Below are positions 49,791 through 59,400 of a stretch of DNA of 64,000 nt, one piece after another (the stretch's first letter is position 1; each line of letters opens with the position of its first letter). This stretch comes from Teichococcus wenyumeiae (GTDB taxonomy: Bacteria > Pseudomonadota > Alphaproteobacteria > Acetobacterales > Acetobacteraceae). The stretch lies in contig NZ_RFLX01000001.1 of assembly GCF_003696345.1 (NCBI RefSeq), positions 186,001 to 250,000 on the forward strand. Reading direction: 5' to 3'. A program made the position numbers and the translations under genes. The notes under the pieces are model-generated. The model did no database searches. It was given only the letters and a program-made list of their open reading frames with translations, and was not told the DNA's origin.

Positions 49791-52451
49791 ATGAACACCC
49801 CCCTCGCTTCCTCCGCCGCCACGCCAGTTGTCATCCACCGCCAGGACTACCGCCCGCCCGCCTTCCTGGTGGACAAGGTGGACCTGCACTTCTCCCTGCA
49901 CCCCACCGCTACCCGGGTGCGCGCGAGGCTGGCGCTGCGCCGCCAGGGTGAATCCCGCGCGCTGGAACTGGATGGGGAAGCGGTGACGCTGATCGAGGCC
50001 AGCCTGGATGGCGCCCCATTGGCCGCGCCACGGTTGGAGATGCTGCCCTCCGGCGGGCTGCGCATCGCCGACGCACCCGATTCCTTTGTGCTGGAAACGC
50101 TGGTGGAGATCTCGCCCGAGGCCAATACGGAGCTTTCGGGCCTCTACCTCTCCGGCGGCAATTACTTCACGCAATGCGAGGCGGAGGGCTTCCGCCGCAT
50201 CACCTTCTTCCCTGACCGGCCGGATGTGATGGCTCGCTACAGCGTGACCATCGAGGCGGACCGCGCCACCTGCCCCGTGCTGCTCTCCAACGGCAATCCC
50301 GCCGGCAGCGGCGAATTGCCCGAGGGCCGCCACTGGGCGCGCTGGGAGGACCCGCACCCCAAGCCCTCCTACCTCTTCGCCCTCGTGGCCGGCGACCTTG
50401 TCGCGGTGCGGGACCACTTCACCACCCAGTCCGGCCGCAATGTCGCCCTGGCCATCTATGTGCGCGATGGCGACCAGGATGCCTGCGGACACGCCATGGC
50501 CTCCCTGAAGGCCTCCATGGCCTGGGACGAAGCGGAATACGGGCTGGAATACGACCTCGACGTCTTCAACATCGCCGCCGTCTCCGACTTCAACATGGGC
50601 GCGATGGAGAACAAGGGCCTCAATATCTTCAACACCAAGTACATCCTGGCCCGGCCCGAGACCGCCACCGATGCCGATTACGAAGGCATCGAGACCGTGG
50701 TCTCGCACGAGTATTTCCATAACTGGACCGGCAACCGCGTCACCTGCCGCGACTGGTTCCAGCTTTCCCTCAAGGAAGGCCTGACGGTCTTCCGCGACCA
50801 GCAGTTCTCCGAGTTCATGGGAAGCGCGGCGGTGAAGCGCCTGGCCAATGTGCGCCGCCTGCGCGCCGCGCAGTTCCCGGAGGATGCGGGGCCGATGGCG
50901 CATCCCGTGCGCCCGGATTCCTATGTGGAGATCAACAACTTCTACACCGCCACGGTCTACCAGAAGGGTTCCGAGGTGGTGCGGATGATGCGGGAGCTGA
51001 TCGGCGCCGCCAATTTCCGCAAGGGCATGGACCTCTACATCGCGCGGCACGACAACCAGGCCGTCACCATCGAGGATTTCGTGCAGGCGATGCAGGATGC
51101 CTCGGGCGTGGACCTGTCGCGCTTCTCCCGCTGGTATGCCCAGGCCGGCACGCCGGAGCTGCGCGTCGCGGAGAGCTTCGACCCCGCCACCGGCCGCTAT
51201 GTCCTGACGCTCTCGCAAGCCACCCCGCCCACGCCGGGCCAGCCGGAGAAGCAGCCGGTGCCCATTCCCGTCGCCATGGGCCTGCTGGCTCCGGATGGCA
51301 CGCCCCTGCCGCTGCGCCTCGCGGGCGAGAATGCCGCCGAGGCGCCGGAGGAGCGCGTGCTGCTGCTGGAGGAAGCGCAGCAGGACTTCGTGTTCGAAGG
51401 CCTGGGCGAAGGGAGGCCCACGCCCTCCCTGCTGCGCGGCTTTTCCGCGCCCGTGAAGCTTTCCGGCCTGCCGCTGGAATCGCTCGGCTTCCTGGCGGCG
51501 CAGGACAGCGACCCTTTCGTGCGCTGGGAATCCGGCCAGCAATATGCCACCGCGGAGATGCTGCGCCTCGTCGCCGCGCAACGCGCCGGAGAAGCGCCGG
51601 CGCTGCCGGAAGGGCTGGCCGCCATCATCGCCGCCGTGCTGGACCATGCGCAATCCGACCCCGCCTTCACCGCCGAGGCGCTGGCTCTGCCCTCGGAGGA
51701 TTTCGTCGCTGGCCAGATGAAGGTGGCCGACCCCGAGGCCATCCACGCCGTCCGCCAGGCGCTGCGGCGGGAGATCGGCGCGCGCTTCGCCCCGCGCCTC
51801 GCCGCGCTGCATGACAGCCTGGGCGATACCGACCCCTATCGCATCGACGGCGCCTCCATCGGCCGCCGCGCGCTGCGCAACGCCGCGCTCTCCTACCTCG
51901 CGCAGGCACCCGGCACCGATGGCCTGCCGCGCGCCCGCGCGCAGTTCGCCGCGACCGCCAACATGACGGATGTGCTGGCCGCGCTGCGCGTGCTGGCGGA
52001 TTCCACCGACCCGGCGCGGGAGGAAGCCCTAGCGGCCTTCCACGCCCGCTGGCGCAACGACCCGCTGGTGCTGGACAAGTGGTTCACGCTGCAGGCCACC
52101 TCGTCCCGCGCCGATACGCTGGCGGTGGTGCAGGCCCTGGCGCTGCACCCGGATTTCGACCTGCGCAACCCCAACCGCGTGCGGGCACTGGTCGGCGCCT
52201 TCGCGGCGGGCAACCCGGTGCACTTCCACGCGGCCTCCGGTGAGGGCTACCGCTTCCTGGCGGAGATGGTGATCGCGCTGGACCCCGTGAACAGCCAAGT
52301 GGCGGCGCGCATGGTCTCTCCGCTCGGGGACTGGAAGCGGCAGTCGCCGGAACGCGCGGCGATGATGCGGGCGGAGCTGGAGCGCATCCTGGCCCGGCCG
52401 AATCTCAGCAAGGGCACTTTCGAGAAGGTGTCGAAGTCCCTGGCGGAGTGA
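49791..52451 (+). CDS. pepN: Aminopeptidase N (M1 metallopeptidase)
   Basis: 886 residues, the usual length of bacterial PepN. N-terminal beta domain; the substrate-binding motif GAMENKGLNIFNTKYI and the zinc motif HEYFHNWTGNRVTCRDWF (HExxH plus the downstream Glu in SLKEGLTVF) are intact. A DUF3458 Ig-like domain and the C-terminal helical ARM domain follow. It cleaves N-terminal residues from peptides in the cytoplasm. It diverges from the amino-acid ABC operon. A gap of about 150 bp and then the low-GC GT61 gene follow. Confidence 0.95.
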   Translation: MNTPLASSAATPVVIHRQDYRPPAFLVDKVDLHFSLHPTATRVRARLALRRQGESRALELDGEAVTLIEASLDGAPLAAPRLEMLPSGGLRIADAPDSFVLETLVEISPEANTELSGLYLSGGNYFTQCEAEGFRRITFFPDRPDVMARYSVTIEADRATCPVLLSNGNPAGSGELPEGRHWARWEDPHPKPSYLFALVAGDLVAVRDHFTTQSGRNVALAIYVRDGDQDACGHAMASLKASMAWDEAEYGLEYDLDVFNIAAVSDFNMGAMENKGLNIFNTKYILARPETATDADYEGIETVVSHEYFHNWTGNRVTCRDWFQLSLKEGLTVFRDQQFSEFMGSAAVKRLANVRRLRAAQFPEDAGPMAHPVRPDSYVEINNFYTATVYQKGSEVVRMMRELIGAANFRKGMDLYIARHDNQAVTIEDFVQAMQDASGVDLSRFSRWYAQAGTPELRVAESFDPATGRYVLTLSQATPPTPGQPEKQPVPIPVAMGLLAPDGTPLPLRLAGENAAEAPEERVLLLEEAQQDFVFEGLGEGRPTPSLLRGFSAPVKLSGLPLESLGFLAAQDSDPFVRWESGQQYATAEMLRLVAAQRAGEAPALPEGLAAIIAAVLDHAQSDPAFTAEALALPSEDFVAGQMKVADPEAIHAVRQALRREIGARFAPRLAALHDSLGDTDPYRIDGASIGRRALRNAALSYLAQAPGTDGLPRARAQFAATANMTDVLAALRVLADSTDPAREEALAAFHARWRNDPLVLDKWFTLQATSSRADTLAVVQALALHPDFDLRNPNRVRALVGAFAAGNPVHFHAASGEGYRFLAEMVIALDPVNSQVAARMVSPLGDWKRQSPERAAMMRAELERILARPNLSKGTFEKVSKSLAE

Positions 52452-52605
52452 GAGGTGTCGATGAAATACTTTTCATCCGCCACAAGATATCCCGCAGCGA
52501 AAGCAAAGCGAGACAGCCCTTACGCGAATGGCGCCTGCATGGCACTGAGAAATTCAGGCATGCATAGACCAGACACCAATCAATAAAATCCTTTCAAGAG
52601 AGCCC

Positions 52606-54093
52606 ATGGCAATTAATATCGTGAAAACGCAAGCGATAGATAATTGGACGCCTTTAGAGGCAGAGCGTGAAGCTCAACGATTAGCCGATGCTGGGCAGTG
52701 GCAGGAACTAGCCGAATTTCTATCTCCGAATCTCGGCCCCAAAGCCCGCCCCAGAACTCTTCTGCTTGCGACGATAGCGGCAACAGAAACCCACACCCGG
52801 AAGCTTCTGGACGGTGTGATTGACCTAACGGTTGGGAGTGATCTGCCTCCTCACATCGTACTAGCTATTGCACGACGGCTGGCCATGGCCGGAGAGACCT
52901 CGGCGGCCTGGGGTGTTTTGCTAGCCGACAAGCAGCTAACGGCTTCGGAAAGCTCGATACCAGCCGTTATCGGAATCCTATCGCTCATCGTCCAATTTTC
53001 CAAAGACAGGAACTTGCGGCTCGGCGCCATTGCGCTCAAGCGACGTTTGTCTGGAGTGAAGACCCCAGTTCAGCCCGATCAGAAGATCACCTGGGGTGCC
53101 GAACATCCCCCGGCAGACTTGGCATGCCCTACCAACCCAGTGCTGCTATTTAATCAATCGGTGGCCGCGCCAGCCGTCGTTGCCGAACTTCAGGAAGTTC
53201 GGACTGCTTTCGAAAGTTCGTTAAGCAGGGAAGTGCCGCCCCAGATAGCCATCTACGACAATGTTCTGGTTAACCGGTATGGCCAGGTCTGGCGAGACGA
53301 CGGCAGGGTTATTATATCTTCCAAACACCCAATTCCACCTGAAAGTCTAGCGGCTTCCAGATCGGCAGCTTCCGTAGAGCATGCAATGCTGGCCATGGAA
53401 GATGCTGGGTTTTATCACTGGCTTTGCGAATGGATGCCTTCTTTGTTCTGGTCTGTTTATCAGGGCAAAGACGGTCCAACCTTTCTCATGAGTGACAAGC
53501 CCGCAGGCTATCAGGCAGCATCTCTCGATCTGCTTACCACAGCCATTCCCAGACATGCTGCAGGGGATGCTATCCGGGTTAAGCGCCTCTATGTAGGCGA
53601 CAGACGACCTCTGACCTACCGCTACCGCGAGGCTTACGCAGAAGGCTTCCGGCGCATCAACAAGGCTGCCTTGGATCAGGCGCCAACTCGCACGCCTGCC
53701 AACATCTACCTTTCTCGTCGTGATGCCAGCCGCAGGCCGATCAAGAACGAGTTGGATCTCATCGAGAGTTTGGAGCGCGTGAATTTTACTGCTGTGGAAC
53801 TATCCCGCTTGACCATGGCTGAGCAGGTGGCGCTGTTCGCCAACGCTCAAAATATTATTGCACCACATGGTGCCGGGCTCTCCCATCTGCTGGCAAAGGA
53901 GCAACCAGCCAGAGTTTTAGAGATCTTCCCTATGAGCGCCGGCAGCATGTCACTACGATATAACTTTGCCCGAATCTCCCGCCTACGAGGACATACGCAC
54001 GGACTGCATCTTGAGCGCATCAATCCCAGTACTAACGAGTGGGCGGTCAATGTAGATGCGGTAATACGTGAGGCAGGAAGGTTTTTTGCATAG
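52606..54093 (+). CDS. Glycosyltransferase family 61 protein (probably acquired)
   Basis: 495 residues. The C-terminal half carries the GT61/DUF563 core: NIYLSRRDASRRPIKNELDL, then VELSRLTMAEQVALFANAQN and IIAPHGAGLSHLL. The N-terminal about 180 residues are helical and possibly TPR-like (EREAQRLADAGQWQELAEFL). The ribosome site is AAGAGAG. The codon use and base composition are clearly less GC-rich than in the genes on both sides, with many A/T third positions. This indicates horizontal transfer of a polysaccharide-type gene. The sugar and acceptor are unknown. Confidence 0.85.
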   Translation: MAINIVKTQAIDNWTPLEAEREAQRLADAGQWQELAEFLSPNLGPKARPRTLLLATIAATETHTRKLLDGVIDLTVGSDLPPHIVLAIARRLAMAGETSAAWGVLLADKQLTASESSIPAVIGILSLIVQFSKDRNLRLGAIALKRRLSGVKTPVQPDQKITWGAEHPPADLACPTNPVLLFNQSVAAPAVVAELQEVRTAFESSLSREVPPQIAIYDNVLVNRYGQVWRDDGRVIISSKHPIPPESLAASRSAASVEHAMLAMEDAGFYHWLCEWMPSLFWSVYQGKDGPTFLMSDKPAGYQAASLDLLTTAIPRHAAGDAIRVKRLYVGDRRPLTYRYREAYAEGFRRINKAALDQAPTRTPANIYLSRRDASRRPIKNELDLIESLERVNFTAVELSRLTMAEQVALFANAQNIIAPHGAGLSHLLAKEQPARVLEIFPMSAGSMSLRYNFARISRLRGHTHGLHLERINPSTNEWAVNVDAVIREAGRFFA

Positions 54094-54104
54094 TAGGCCA
54101 GCCC

Positions 54105-55409
54105 TCACCCCAGCAGCAGGCGCGGCAGGATGCTGACGATGCCCGGCACCAGCACCAGCAGCGCCACGAAGCCCAGCATGATCAGCAGATAGGGCAGCGT
54201 GACGCGGGCGATGCGGCTTAGCGGCTCCTTCGTTAGGCCCTGGATGACGAAGAGGTTGAAGCCGACAGGCGGCGTGATCTGCGCCATCTCCACGGCGATG
54301 ACGAGGTAGATGCCGAACCACAGCTTGTCGAAGCCCGCCGCCGTCACCAGCGGCAGCACGATGGGCAGCGTCATGACGATCATCGAGAAGCCGTCGAGGA
54401 AGCAGCCCAGCACCAGGTAGAGCAGCGTCAGCACCAGGATCAGCATGAAGGGCGAGAGGCCCCAGCCCGTCACCACCTCCGCCACATAGCGCGGCACGCC
54501 CAGGAAGGCCGCGACATTGCCGAGGATGGAGGCCCCCAGCACGATCAGCCCGATCATGCCGCAGGTCTGCACCGCCCCCAGGCCCACGGCCTTCAGCGTC
54601 GGCCAGTTCAGCTCCCCCTGCATGCCGCTGACGATGATGGCGCCCAGCACGCCCACCGCCGCCGCTTCCGACGGCGTGGCGATGCCGGCATACATCGAGC
54701 CCAGCACGCAGAGAATCAGGAAGAGCGTCGGCCCCAGCTCCCGCAGCGCGGCGATGCGCTGCGCCCAAGTGATGCTGCGCCCCGCCCCGTCATCCGGCGG
54801 CAGCAGCTCCGGCCGCAGGGTGGAATGGATCATCACCCAGCCCATGAAGCAGCCCGCCAGCAGCAGCCCCGGCAGGAAGCCGGCGGTGAAGAGCCGCAGC
54901 ACGGATTCATCGGCCAGCACGCCGTAGATGATCATGATGCTGGACGGCGGGATCAGGAACCCCAGCGTGCCCGCCCCCGCCAGGCTGCCGATGGCGATGC
55001 GCTTGTCGTAGCCGCGCTGCCGCAGCTCATCCAGGGCGATGCGCCCGACCACCTGCGTGGTGGCGGCGGAGGAGCCGGAGATGGCGGCGAAGATGGTGCA
55101 GCCGATGACATTCACATGCAGCAGCCGCCCCGGCAGCAGCGCCGCCCAGGGCGCAAGCCCGTTGAACAGCGAGCGGGAGAGCCGGGTGCGGAACAGGAAC
55201 TCGCCCATCAGGATGAAGAGCGGCAGCGCCACCAGTTCCGGCGTGGTGAGGATGTTGAAGGTGTATTGGGAGAGCAGCCGCTCCACCGGGATGTTGCGGA
55301 AGGTCCAGAGCAGCACCAGCGATGTCGCGATCAGCGTAATGCCAATCCAGGCCCCCAGCGCCAGCGTGCCGAAGAGCGTGGCGAAGAGGACGCCAACAAC
55401 CGCCGTCAT
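54105..55409 (-). CDS. dctM: TRAP transporter large permease (DctM)
   Basis: 434 residues, about 12 membrane segments. Family blocks: VALPLFILMGEFLFRTRLSR, the conserved GTLGFLIPPSSIMIIYGVLA, then ATPSEAAAVGVLGAIIV and GCFLDGFSMIVMTLPIVLPL. It forms the ion-coupled translocation subunit with DctQ. It overlaps dctQ by 4 bp (ATGA). Its 3' end converges on the GT61 gene with only 11 bp between stops. Confidence 0.92.
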   Translation of the reverse strand: MTAVVGVLFATLFGTLALGAWIGITLIATSLVLLWTFRNIPVERLLSQYTFNILTTPELVALPLFILMGEFLFRTRLSRSLFNGLAPWAALLPGRLLHVNVIGCTIFAAISGSSAATTQVVGRIALDELRQRGYDKRIAIGSLAGAGTLGFLIPPSSIMIIYGVLADESVLRLFTAGFLPGLLLAGCFMGWVMIHSTLRPELLPPDDGAGRSITWAQRIAALRELGPTLFLILCVLGSMYAGIATPSEAAAVGVLGAIIVSGMQGELNWPTLKAVGLGAVQTCGMIGLIVLGASILGNVAAFLGVPRYVAEVVTGWGLSPFMLILVLTLLYLVLGCFLDGFSMIVMTLPIVLPLVTAAGFDKLWFGIYLVIAVEMAQITPPVGFNLFVIQGLTKEPLSRIARVTLPYLLIMLGFVALLVLVPGIVSILPRLLLG

Positions 55410-55996
55410 TCCGCCACGCTCCCGGCCTTCAGGGATTCGTCCTCGGTTGGCAGGCCCAGCGCCAGCCGCAGCAGCCGCGCCAGGAACTGCAGCGCCAGCA
55501 GCGCTGCCCCCGTGGCCAGCAGCGCGTCGGGGATCCAGAGCGGCGTGAGGCTGCCGCTGGACATCTGCCCCAGCGTCCAGGCGCGGATGGTGAAGCGCGC
55601 CAGCGCCCAGGCCATGAAGCCCGTGACGCCGAGGCCGATCAGCGTCGAGATCACCTCCAGCGCCAGCAGCCCGCCGCCGCGCGCCTGGGAGAGCAGCAGC
55701 GTCACCCGCACATGCGATCCCGCCCGCAGCCCCGCCGCAGCACCGAACAGGAATACTCCGCCCATCAGATAGGCGCTGTATTCCCAGGCGAAGTTGAGCC
55801 CGCCGGCCATGGAGGGCGCCAGCTTGCCGAGGATGCCCAGGGCCACCTCCAGCAGGATCAACCCCAGCAATGTCACGAGGCAGAGCACCGCAATGATGCC
55901 GGCCAGAGCGCCGAGTGCGTCGAAGGCGCGCAGCACGGCCAGGGCGGGCGACATGCCCTGCGGCGGCGCGGCCGCGGTTCTCGTGGTCATGATCAT
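55406..55996 (-). CDS. dctQ: TRAP transporter small permease (DctQ)
   Basis: 196 residues with four membrane segments, among them GIIAVLCLVTLLGLILLEVA and YSAYLMGGVFLFGAAAGLRA; the AGSHVRVTLLLSQ segment is typical of DctQ. The start MIMTTRT at 55996 makes a 4-bp ATGA overlap with the preceding binding-protein gene, which decides the start. It partners with DctM. Confidence 0.88.
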   Translation of the reverse strand: MIMTTRTAAAPPQGMSPALAVLRAFDALGALAGIIAVLCLVTLLGLILLEVALGILGKLAPSMAGGLNFAWEYSAYLMGGVFLFGAAAGLRAGSHVRVTLLLSQARGGGLLALEVISTLIGLGVTGFMAWALARFTIRAWTLGQMSSGSLTPLWIPDALLATGAALLALQFLARLLRLALGLPTEDESLKAGSVAE

Positions 55997-56994
55997 GACC
56001 TTCCGACCTCGGCAAGATAGGCCTGGATAACCGGGCGGCTCGCCGGCACGCGCTTCATGAAATCCTCCTTCAGGGGTGCGGTGCGGCGGCGCATCTCGGC
56101 CAGCATCTCCGCCGGCGGGTCCATCAGCTGCATGCCGCTCTCCGCCAGCTTCCGGGCGCTGGCGATGTCGTCCTGGGCCGAGACGGTCCAGAACTCGGGC
56201 TGTATCCGTGCCGCGACCTCCTCCAGCGCCGCGCGGCTGGCGGCGGGAAGCGCGTTCCAGGTATCCAGGTTGATGCTGACGATCTCGCTGATGAAGGTGT
56301 GGTTGGTGCGGTAGGAAGCCTTCAGGAATTCCCAGAACCGCCCGTCGACACCGGAGGAGGCGGAGGTCGCCACGCCCTCGATCCGGCCGGAGGCCAGTGC
56401 CGGCACCACCTCGCCCCAGGGCATCATGGTGCCCGCGCCGCCGAGCAGGTTGCACATGTCGGCGGCCGTCTTATCCGTGGCGCGGATGCGGACGCCGCGC
56501 AGGCCATCCAGGGAAGCGAGCGGCGTCCGCAGGTGGATATACTGGGTCGGCCACGGCACCCGGTAGAGGAACTTCACGTTGTTCCTGGCCGCGACCTTCT
56601 CGTATTCCGGCCGCAGATGCCTGTGCAGCACCTTCAGCTCGTCGAAGGAGCCGACGAGGAAGGGGATGGTCTCCACTCCGAAGATCGGCTCCTCGCCGAT
56701 CTGCTGGTTGCCCGGCACATCGGCCATCGGCACCAGCCCGTCGCGCAGCGCGGCGAGGAGCTCCGGCCCCTTGAAGCCGAGCGCGCCGCCGGAATGCACG
56801 TTGATCGTCAGCGCGTTGCCGGTGGCCTGCGCGACCGCGGCCGCGAAGCGCCGGGCGTTCTGGGTATGAAAGTTCCCTTCCGGCCAGACCGTCGCGAAGT
56901 CGAGGGCGGTGCCGGCGGCGGCCAGCCGGCGGGGCAGCCATGGCGTGGCCAGAAGGCCGGCGGCGGCGGGGAGAAGGCTACGGCGGGTTGCCAT
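55993..56994 (-). CDS. dctP: TRAP transporter binding protein DctP, paralogue 1
   Basis: 333 residues. Tat-like leader (ATRRSLLPAAAGLLATPWLP), then ALDFATVWPEGNFHTQNARR, GFKGPELLAALRDGLVPMAD, and the ligand-contact block RVPWPTQYIHLRTPLASLDG. The conserved Arg in GVRIRATDKTA binds the substrate carboxylate. It is directly coupled to dctQ by a 4-bp overlap, so it is the principal binding protein of the system. A near-copy follows at 57021-58022. Confidence 0.92.
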   Translation of the reverse strand: MATRRSLLPAAAGLLATPWLPRRLAAAGTALDFATVWPEGNFHTQNARRFAAAVAQATGNALTINVHSGGALGFKGPELLAALRDGLVPMADVPGNQQIGEEPIFGVETIPFLVGSFDELKVLHRHLRPEYEKVAARNNVKFLYRVPWPTQYIHLRTPLASLDGLRGVRIRATDKTAADMCNLLGGAGTMMPWGEVVPALASGRIEGVATSASSGVDGRFWEFLKASYRTNHTFISEIVSINLDTWNALPAASRAALEEVAARIQPEFWTVSAQDDIASARKLAESGMQLMDPPAEMLAEMRRRTAPLKEDFMKRVPASRPVIQAYLAEVGRS

Positions 56995-57020
56995 GCGGCG
57001 GGCACTCCTGCTTCAGGCCG

Positions 57021-58022
57021 TCACGACCGTCCGAGCTCGGCGAGATAGGCCGCGATCACCGGCTTCGCGGCCGGCGCGCGCTTCAGGAAATCCTCCTTGA
57101 TGGGCGCGGTGCGCCGGCGCATCTCCGCCATCATCTCCGGCGAGGGGTCGATCACCTGCATCCCGCCCGCGATCAGCTTCTTCACGCTGCTGGTGTCGTC
57201 ATCGGCCGCCACCTGCCAGAATTCCGGCTGCAGGCGCTTCGCCACCTCCTCGATCCTCGCGCGGTTGGCGGGGGAGATCTGACCCCAGCTGTCGAGGTTG
57301 ATGCTGACGAGCTGGCTGGAGAAGGTGTGGTTGGTGCGGTAGGTCGCCTTCAGGAATTCCCAGAACCGCCCGTCGACGCCGGAGGTGGCGGACGTCGCCA
57401 CGCCTTCGATACGGCCGGAGGCCAGCGCCGGCACCACCTCGCCCCAGGGCATCATGGTGCCCGCGCCGCCGAGCAGGTTGCACATATCGGCGGTTGTCTT
57501 GTCGGAGCTGCGGATCCGCACGCCGCGCAACTGGTCCACCGAGGAGATCGGCGTCTTCAGGTGGATGTACTGCGTCGGCCAGGGGACGATGTAGAGGAAC
57601 TTCTGGTTGTTCTTGGCGGCGACCTTCTCGTATTCGGGCATGAGGTGCTTGTGCAGCGTCCTCAGCTCGTCGAAGGAGCCGACGAGGAAGGAGATGCTCT
57701 CCACCGCCATCATCGGCTCCTCGCCGATCTGCTGGTTGTTCAGGATATCCGCCATCGGCACCAGCCCGTCCCGCACGGCGGAGAGCTGCTCCGGCCCCTT
57801 GAAGCCGAGCGCACCGCCGGACTGCACATTGATGGTGACGGCATTCTCCGTGGCTTTCGCCACCTCGGCGGCGAAGCGCCTGGCATTGGCGGTATGGAAG
57901 TTGCCGTCCGGCCAGACGGTGGCGAGGTCCAGGCTCAGGCCGGCCGCCCGCGCGGGGCGGATCAGCCCCGGCGCGGCCAGCAGGGCCGTGGCGGCAGGAA
58001 GCAGGCTGCGGCGCGTGATCAT
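57021..58022 (-). CDS. TRAP transporter binding protein DctP, paralogue 2
   Basis: 333 residues, the same length as paralogue 1 and colinear with it without gaps I can see. Shared blocks include NLLGGAGTMMPWGEVVPALA and GVDGRFWEFLKA. The signal is ITRRSLLPAATALLAAPGLI. It lies 26 bp upstream of paralogue 1 and is transcribed first. Differences cluster in ligand-near loops (for example GVETIPFLVG versus AVESISFLVG). It is either a second specificity for the same DctQM or a recent duplication. Confidence 0.92.
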   Translation of the reverse strand: MITRRSLLPAATALLAAPGLIRPARAAGLSLDLATVWPDGNFHTANARRFAAEVAKATENAVTINVQSGGALGFKGPEQLSAVRDGLVPMADILNNQQIGEEPMMAVESISFLVGSFDELRTLHKHLMPEYEKVAAKNNQKFLYIVPWPTQYIHLKTPISSVDQLRGVRIRSSDKTTADMCNLLGGAGTMMPWGEVVPALASGRIEGVATSATSGVDGRFWEFLKATYRTNHTFSSQLVSINLDSWGQISPANRARIEEVAKRLQPEFWQVAADDDTSSVKKLIAGGMQVIDPSPEMMAEMRRRTAPIKEDFLKRAPAAKPVIAAYLAELGRS

Positions 58023-58353
58023 TCGGCGGGGCTCCTTGGGATCGGGCTTCGAAAGTCAGCGATGGGGTCGCCATCCGGCATGACGGACCGGAGCGCCGCC
58101 GCCGCGATGGCGAGGCCCCTCCGGCAACACATCCGTTCCGCGACTGTCCCAAGAGGTGACGGCCATGGACAAGGTCAGAATTGCCCACCCGCCTGACGGA
58201 ATCGTGAGCGGAGGGATGGAACTGCAAGCGACGCAGGCGGTGCTGCCGCCGATCTGGGCAGCGCAAGCGTCGCCTTGGGCAGGCTCGGCACGCATCCCCT
58301 CTTCTCCACCACAGCGGAACTGCTAGGCTCCTCCCAGAAGAGGGAGAGTTCTG
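58023..58353. other. Divergent intergenic region, no gene seen
   Basis: About 330 bp between the leftward TRAP operon and the rightward ABC operon. It should contain promoters for both. A partial inverted repeat, gcaagcgacgc / gcgcaagcgtcgcc (about 58225-58272), is the only structure I notice. No intact gene or RNA recognised. Confidence 0.4.
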
Positions 58354-59400
58354 ATGTTGCGGAGAAATCTGGGTGCTGCCCTGTTGCTCGGCACAGCCTT
58401 GCTGGCCGGCCCCGCCCTGGCGCAGCAGCGCGACCTGACCATCGTCTCCTGGGGCGGCGCCTATCAGGATGCGCAGCGCGAGATCTTCTTCCGCCCCTTC
58501 CAGCAGAAGAGCGGCACGCGGCTGCTGGAGGAGACCTGGGACGGCGGCGTGGGCGTGCTGCGCGCCAAGATCCAGTCCGGCGCCAACAACTGGGACCTGG
58601 TGCAGGTCGAGAGCGAGGAGCTGCTGCTGGGCTGCGAGGAAGGGCTCTTCGAGAAGATGGACTTCTCGGCCCTTGGCGGCGCCGACAAGTTCATCGCCCC
58701 CGCCGTCAGCGAATGCGGCGTCGGCAATATCCTCTATTCCTTTGTGCTGGCCTACGACAAGGCGCGCATGCAGGAAGGGCCGCAGGGCTGGGCCGATTTC
58801 TTCGACACCAAGAAGTTCCCCGGCAAGCGCGGGCTGCGGCGCGGCCCGAAGACGACGCTGGAGATCGCGCTGCTGGCCGATGGCGTGGCGCCCGGCGATG
58901 TCTACAAGCTGCTGGGCACGCCGGAGGGTGTGGACCGCGCCTTCCGCAAGCTGGACAGCATCAAGTCCGACCTGGTGTGGTGGGAGCGTGGCAGCCAGCC
59001 GGCGCAATGGCTGGCCAGCGGCGAGGTGGTGATGACGGATGCTTATAATGGCCGCATCAGCGCCGCCAACCAGAATGACGGCCGCAACTTCGGCATCGCC
59101 TGGAAGAACAACCTCTTCACCCTGGATTCCTGGGTGATCATGAAGGGCAGCCCGAACAAGGCGCAGGCCGTGGCCTATCTGAACTACTGGTCGCAGCCCG
59201 ATGTCGCCGCCAAGCTGCCGCCGATGATCCCCTATGGCACCACGGTGCGCGGCGCCGATGCGAAGCTGACTCCCGCCGTGCTGGCCGACCTGCCCACCAC
59301 CCCGGCCAATGCCGAGGGCGCGCTGCAGATCAACGACCAGTTCTGGCTCGATAACCTCGATACGCTGAACCAGCGCTTCAACAACTGGGTGTCCCGCTGA
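58354..59400 (+). CDS. Polyamine-type ABC transporter substrate-binding protein
   Basis: 348 residues of the PotD/PotF group. Signal NLGAALLLGTALLAGPALAQ; then LTIVSWGGAYQDAQREIFFR, the family's start of the mature protein, plus NNWDLVQVESEELLLGCEEG and GWADFFDTKKFPGKRGLRRG, with a VMTDAYNGRISAA block. The ligand could be spermidine/putrescine or another organic cation. GGGAGA lies 6 nt before ATG 58354. Two permease genes follow; no ATPase gene is next to them. Confidence 0.9.
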   Translation: MLRRNLGAALLLGTALLAGPALAQQRDLTIVSWGGAYQDAQREIFFRPFQQKSGTRLLEETWDGGVGVLRAKIQSGANNWDLVQVESEELLLGCEEGLFEKMDFSALGGADKFIAPAVSECGVGNILYSFVLAYDKARMQEGPQGWADFFDTKKFPGKRGLRRGPKTTLEIALLADGVAPGDVYKLLGTPEGVDRAFRKLDSIKSDLVWWERGSQPAQWLASGEVVMTDAYNGRISAANQNDGRNFGIAWKNNLFTLDSWVIMKGSPNKAQAVAYLNYWSQPDVAAKLPPMIPYGTTVRGADAKLTPAVLADLPTTPANAEGALQINDQFWLDNLDTLNQRFNNWVSR

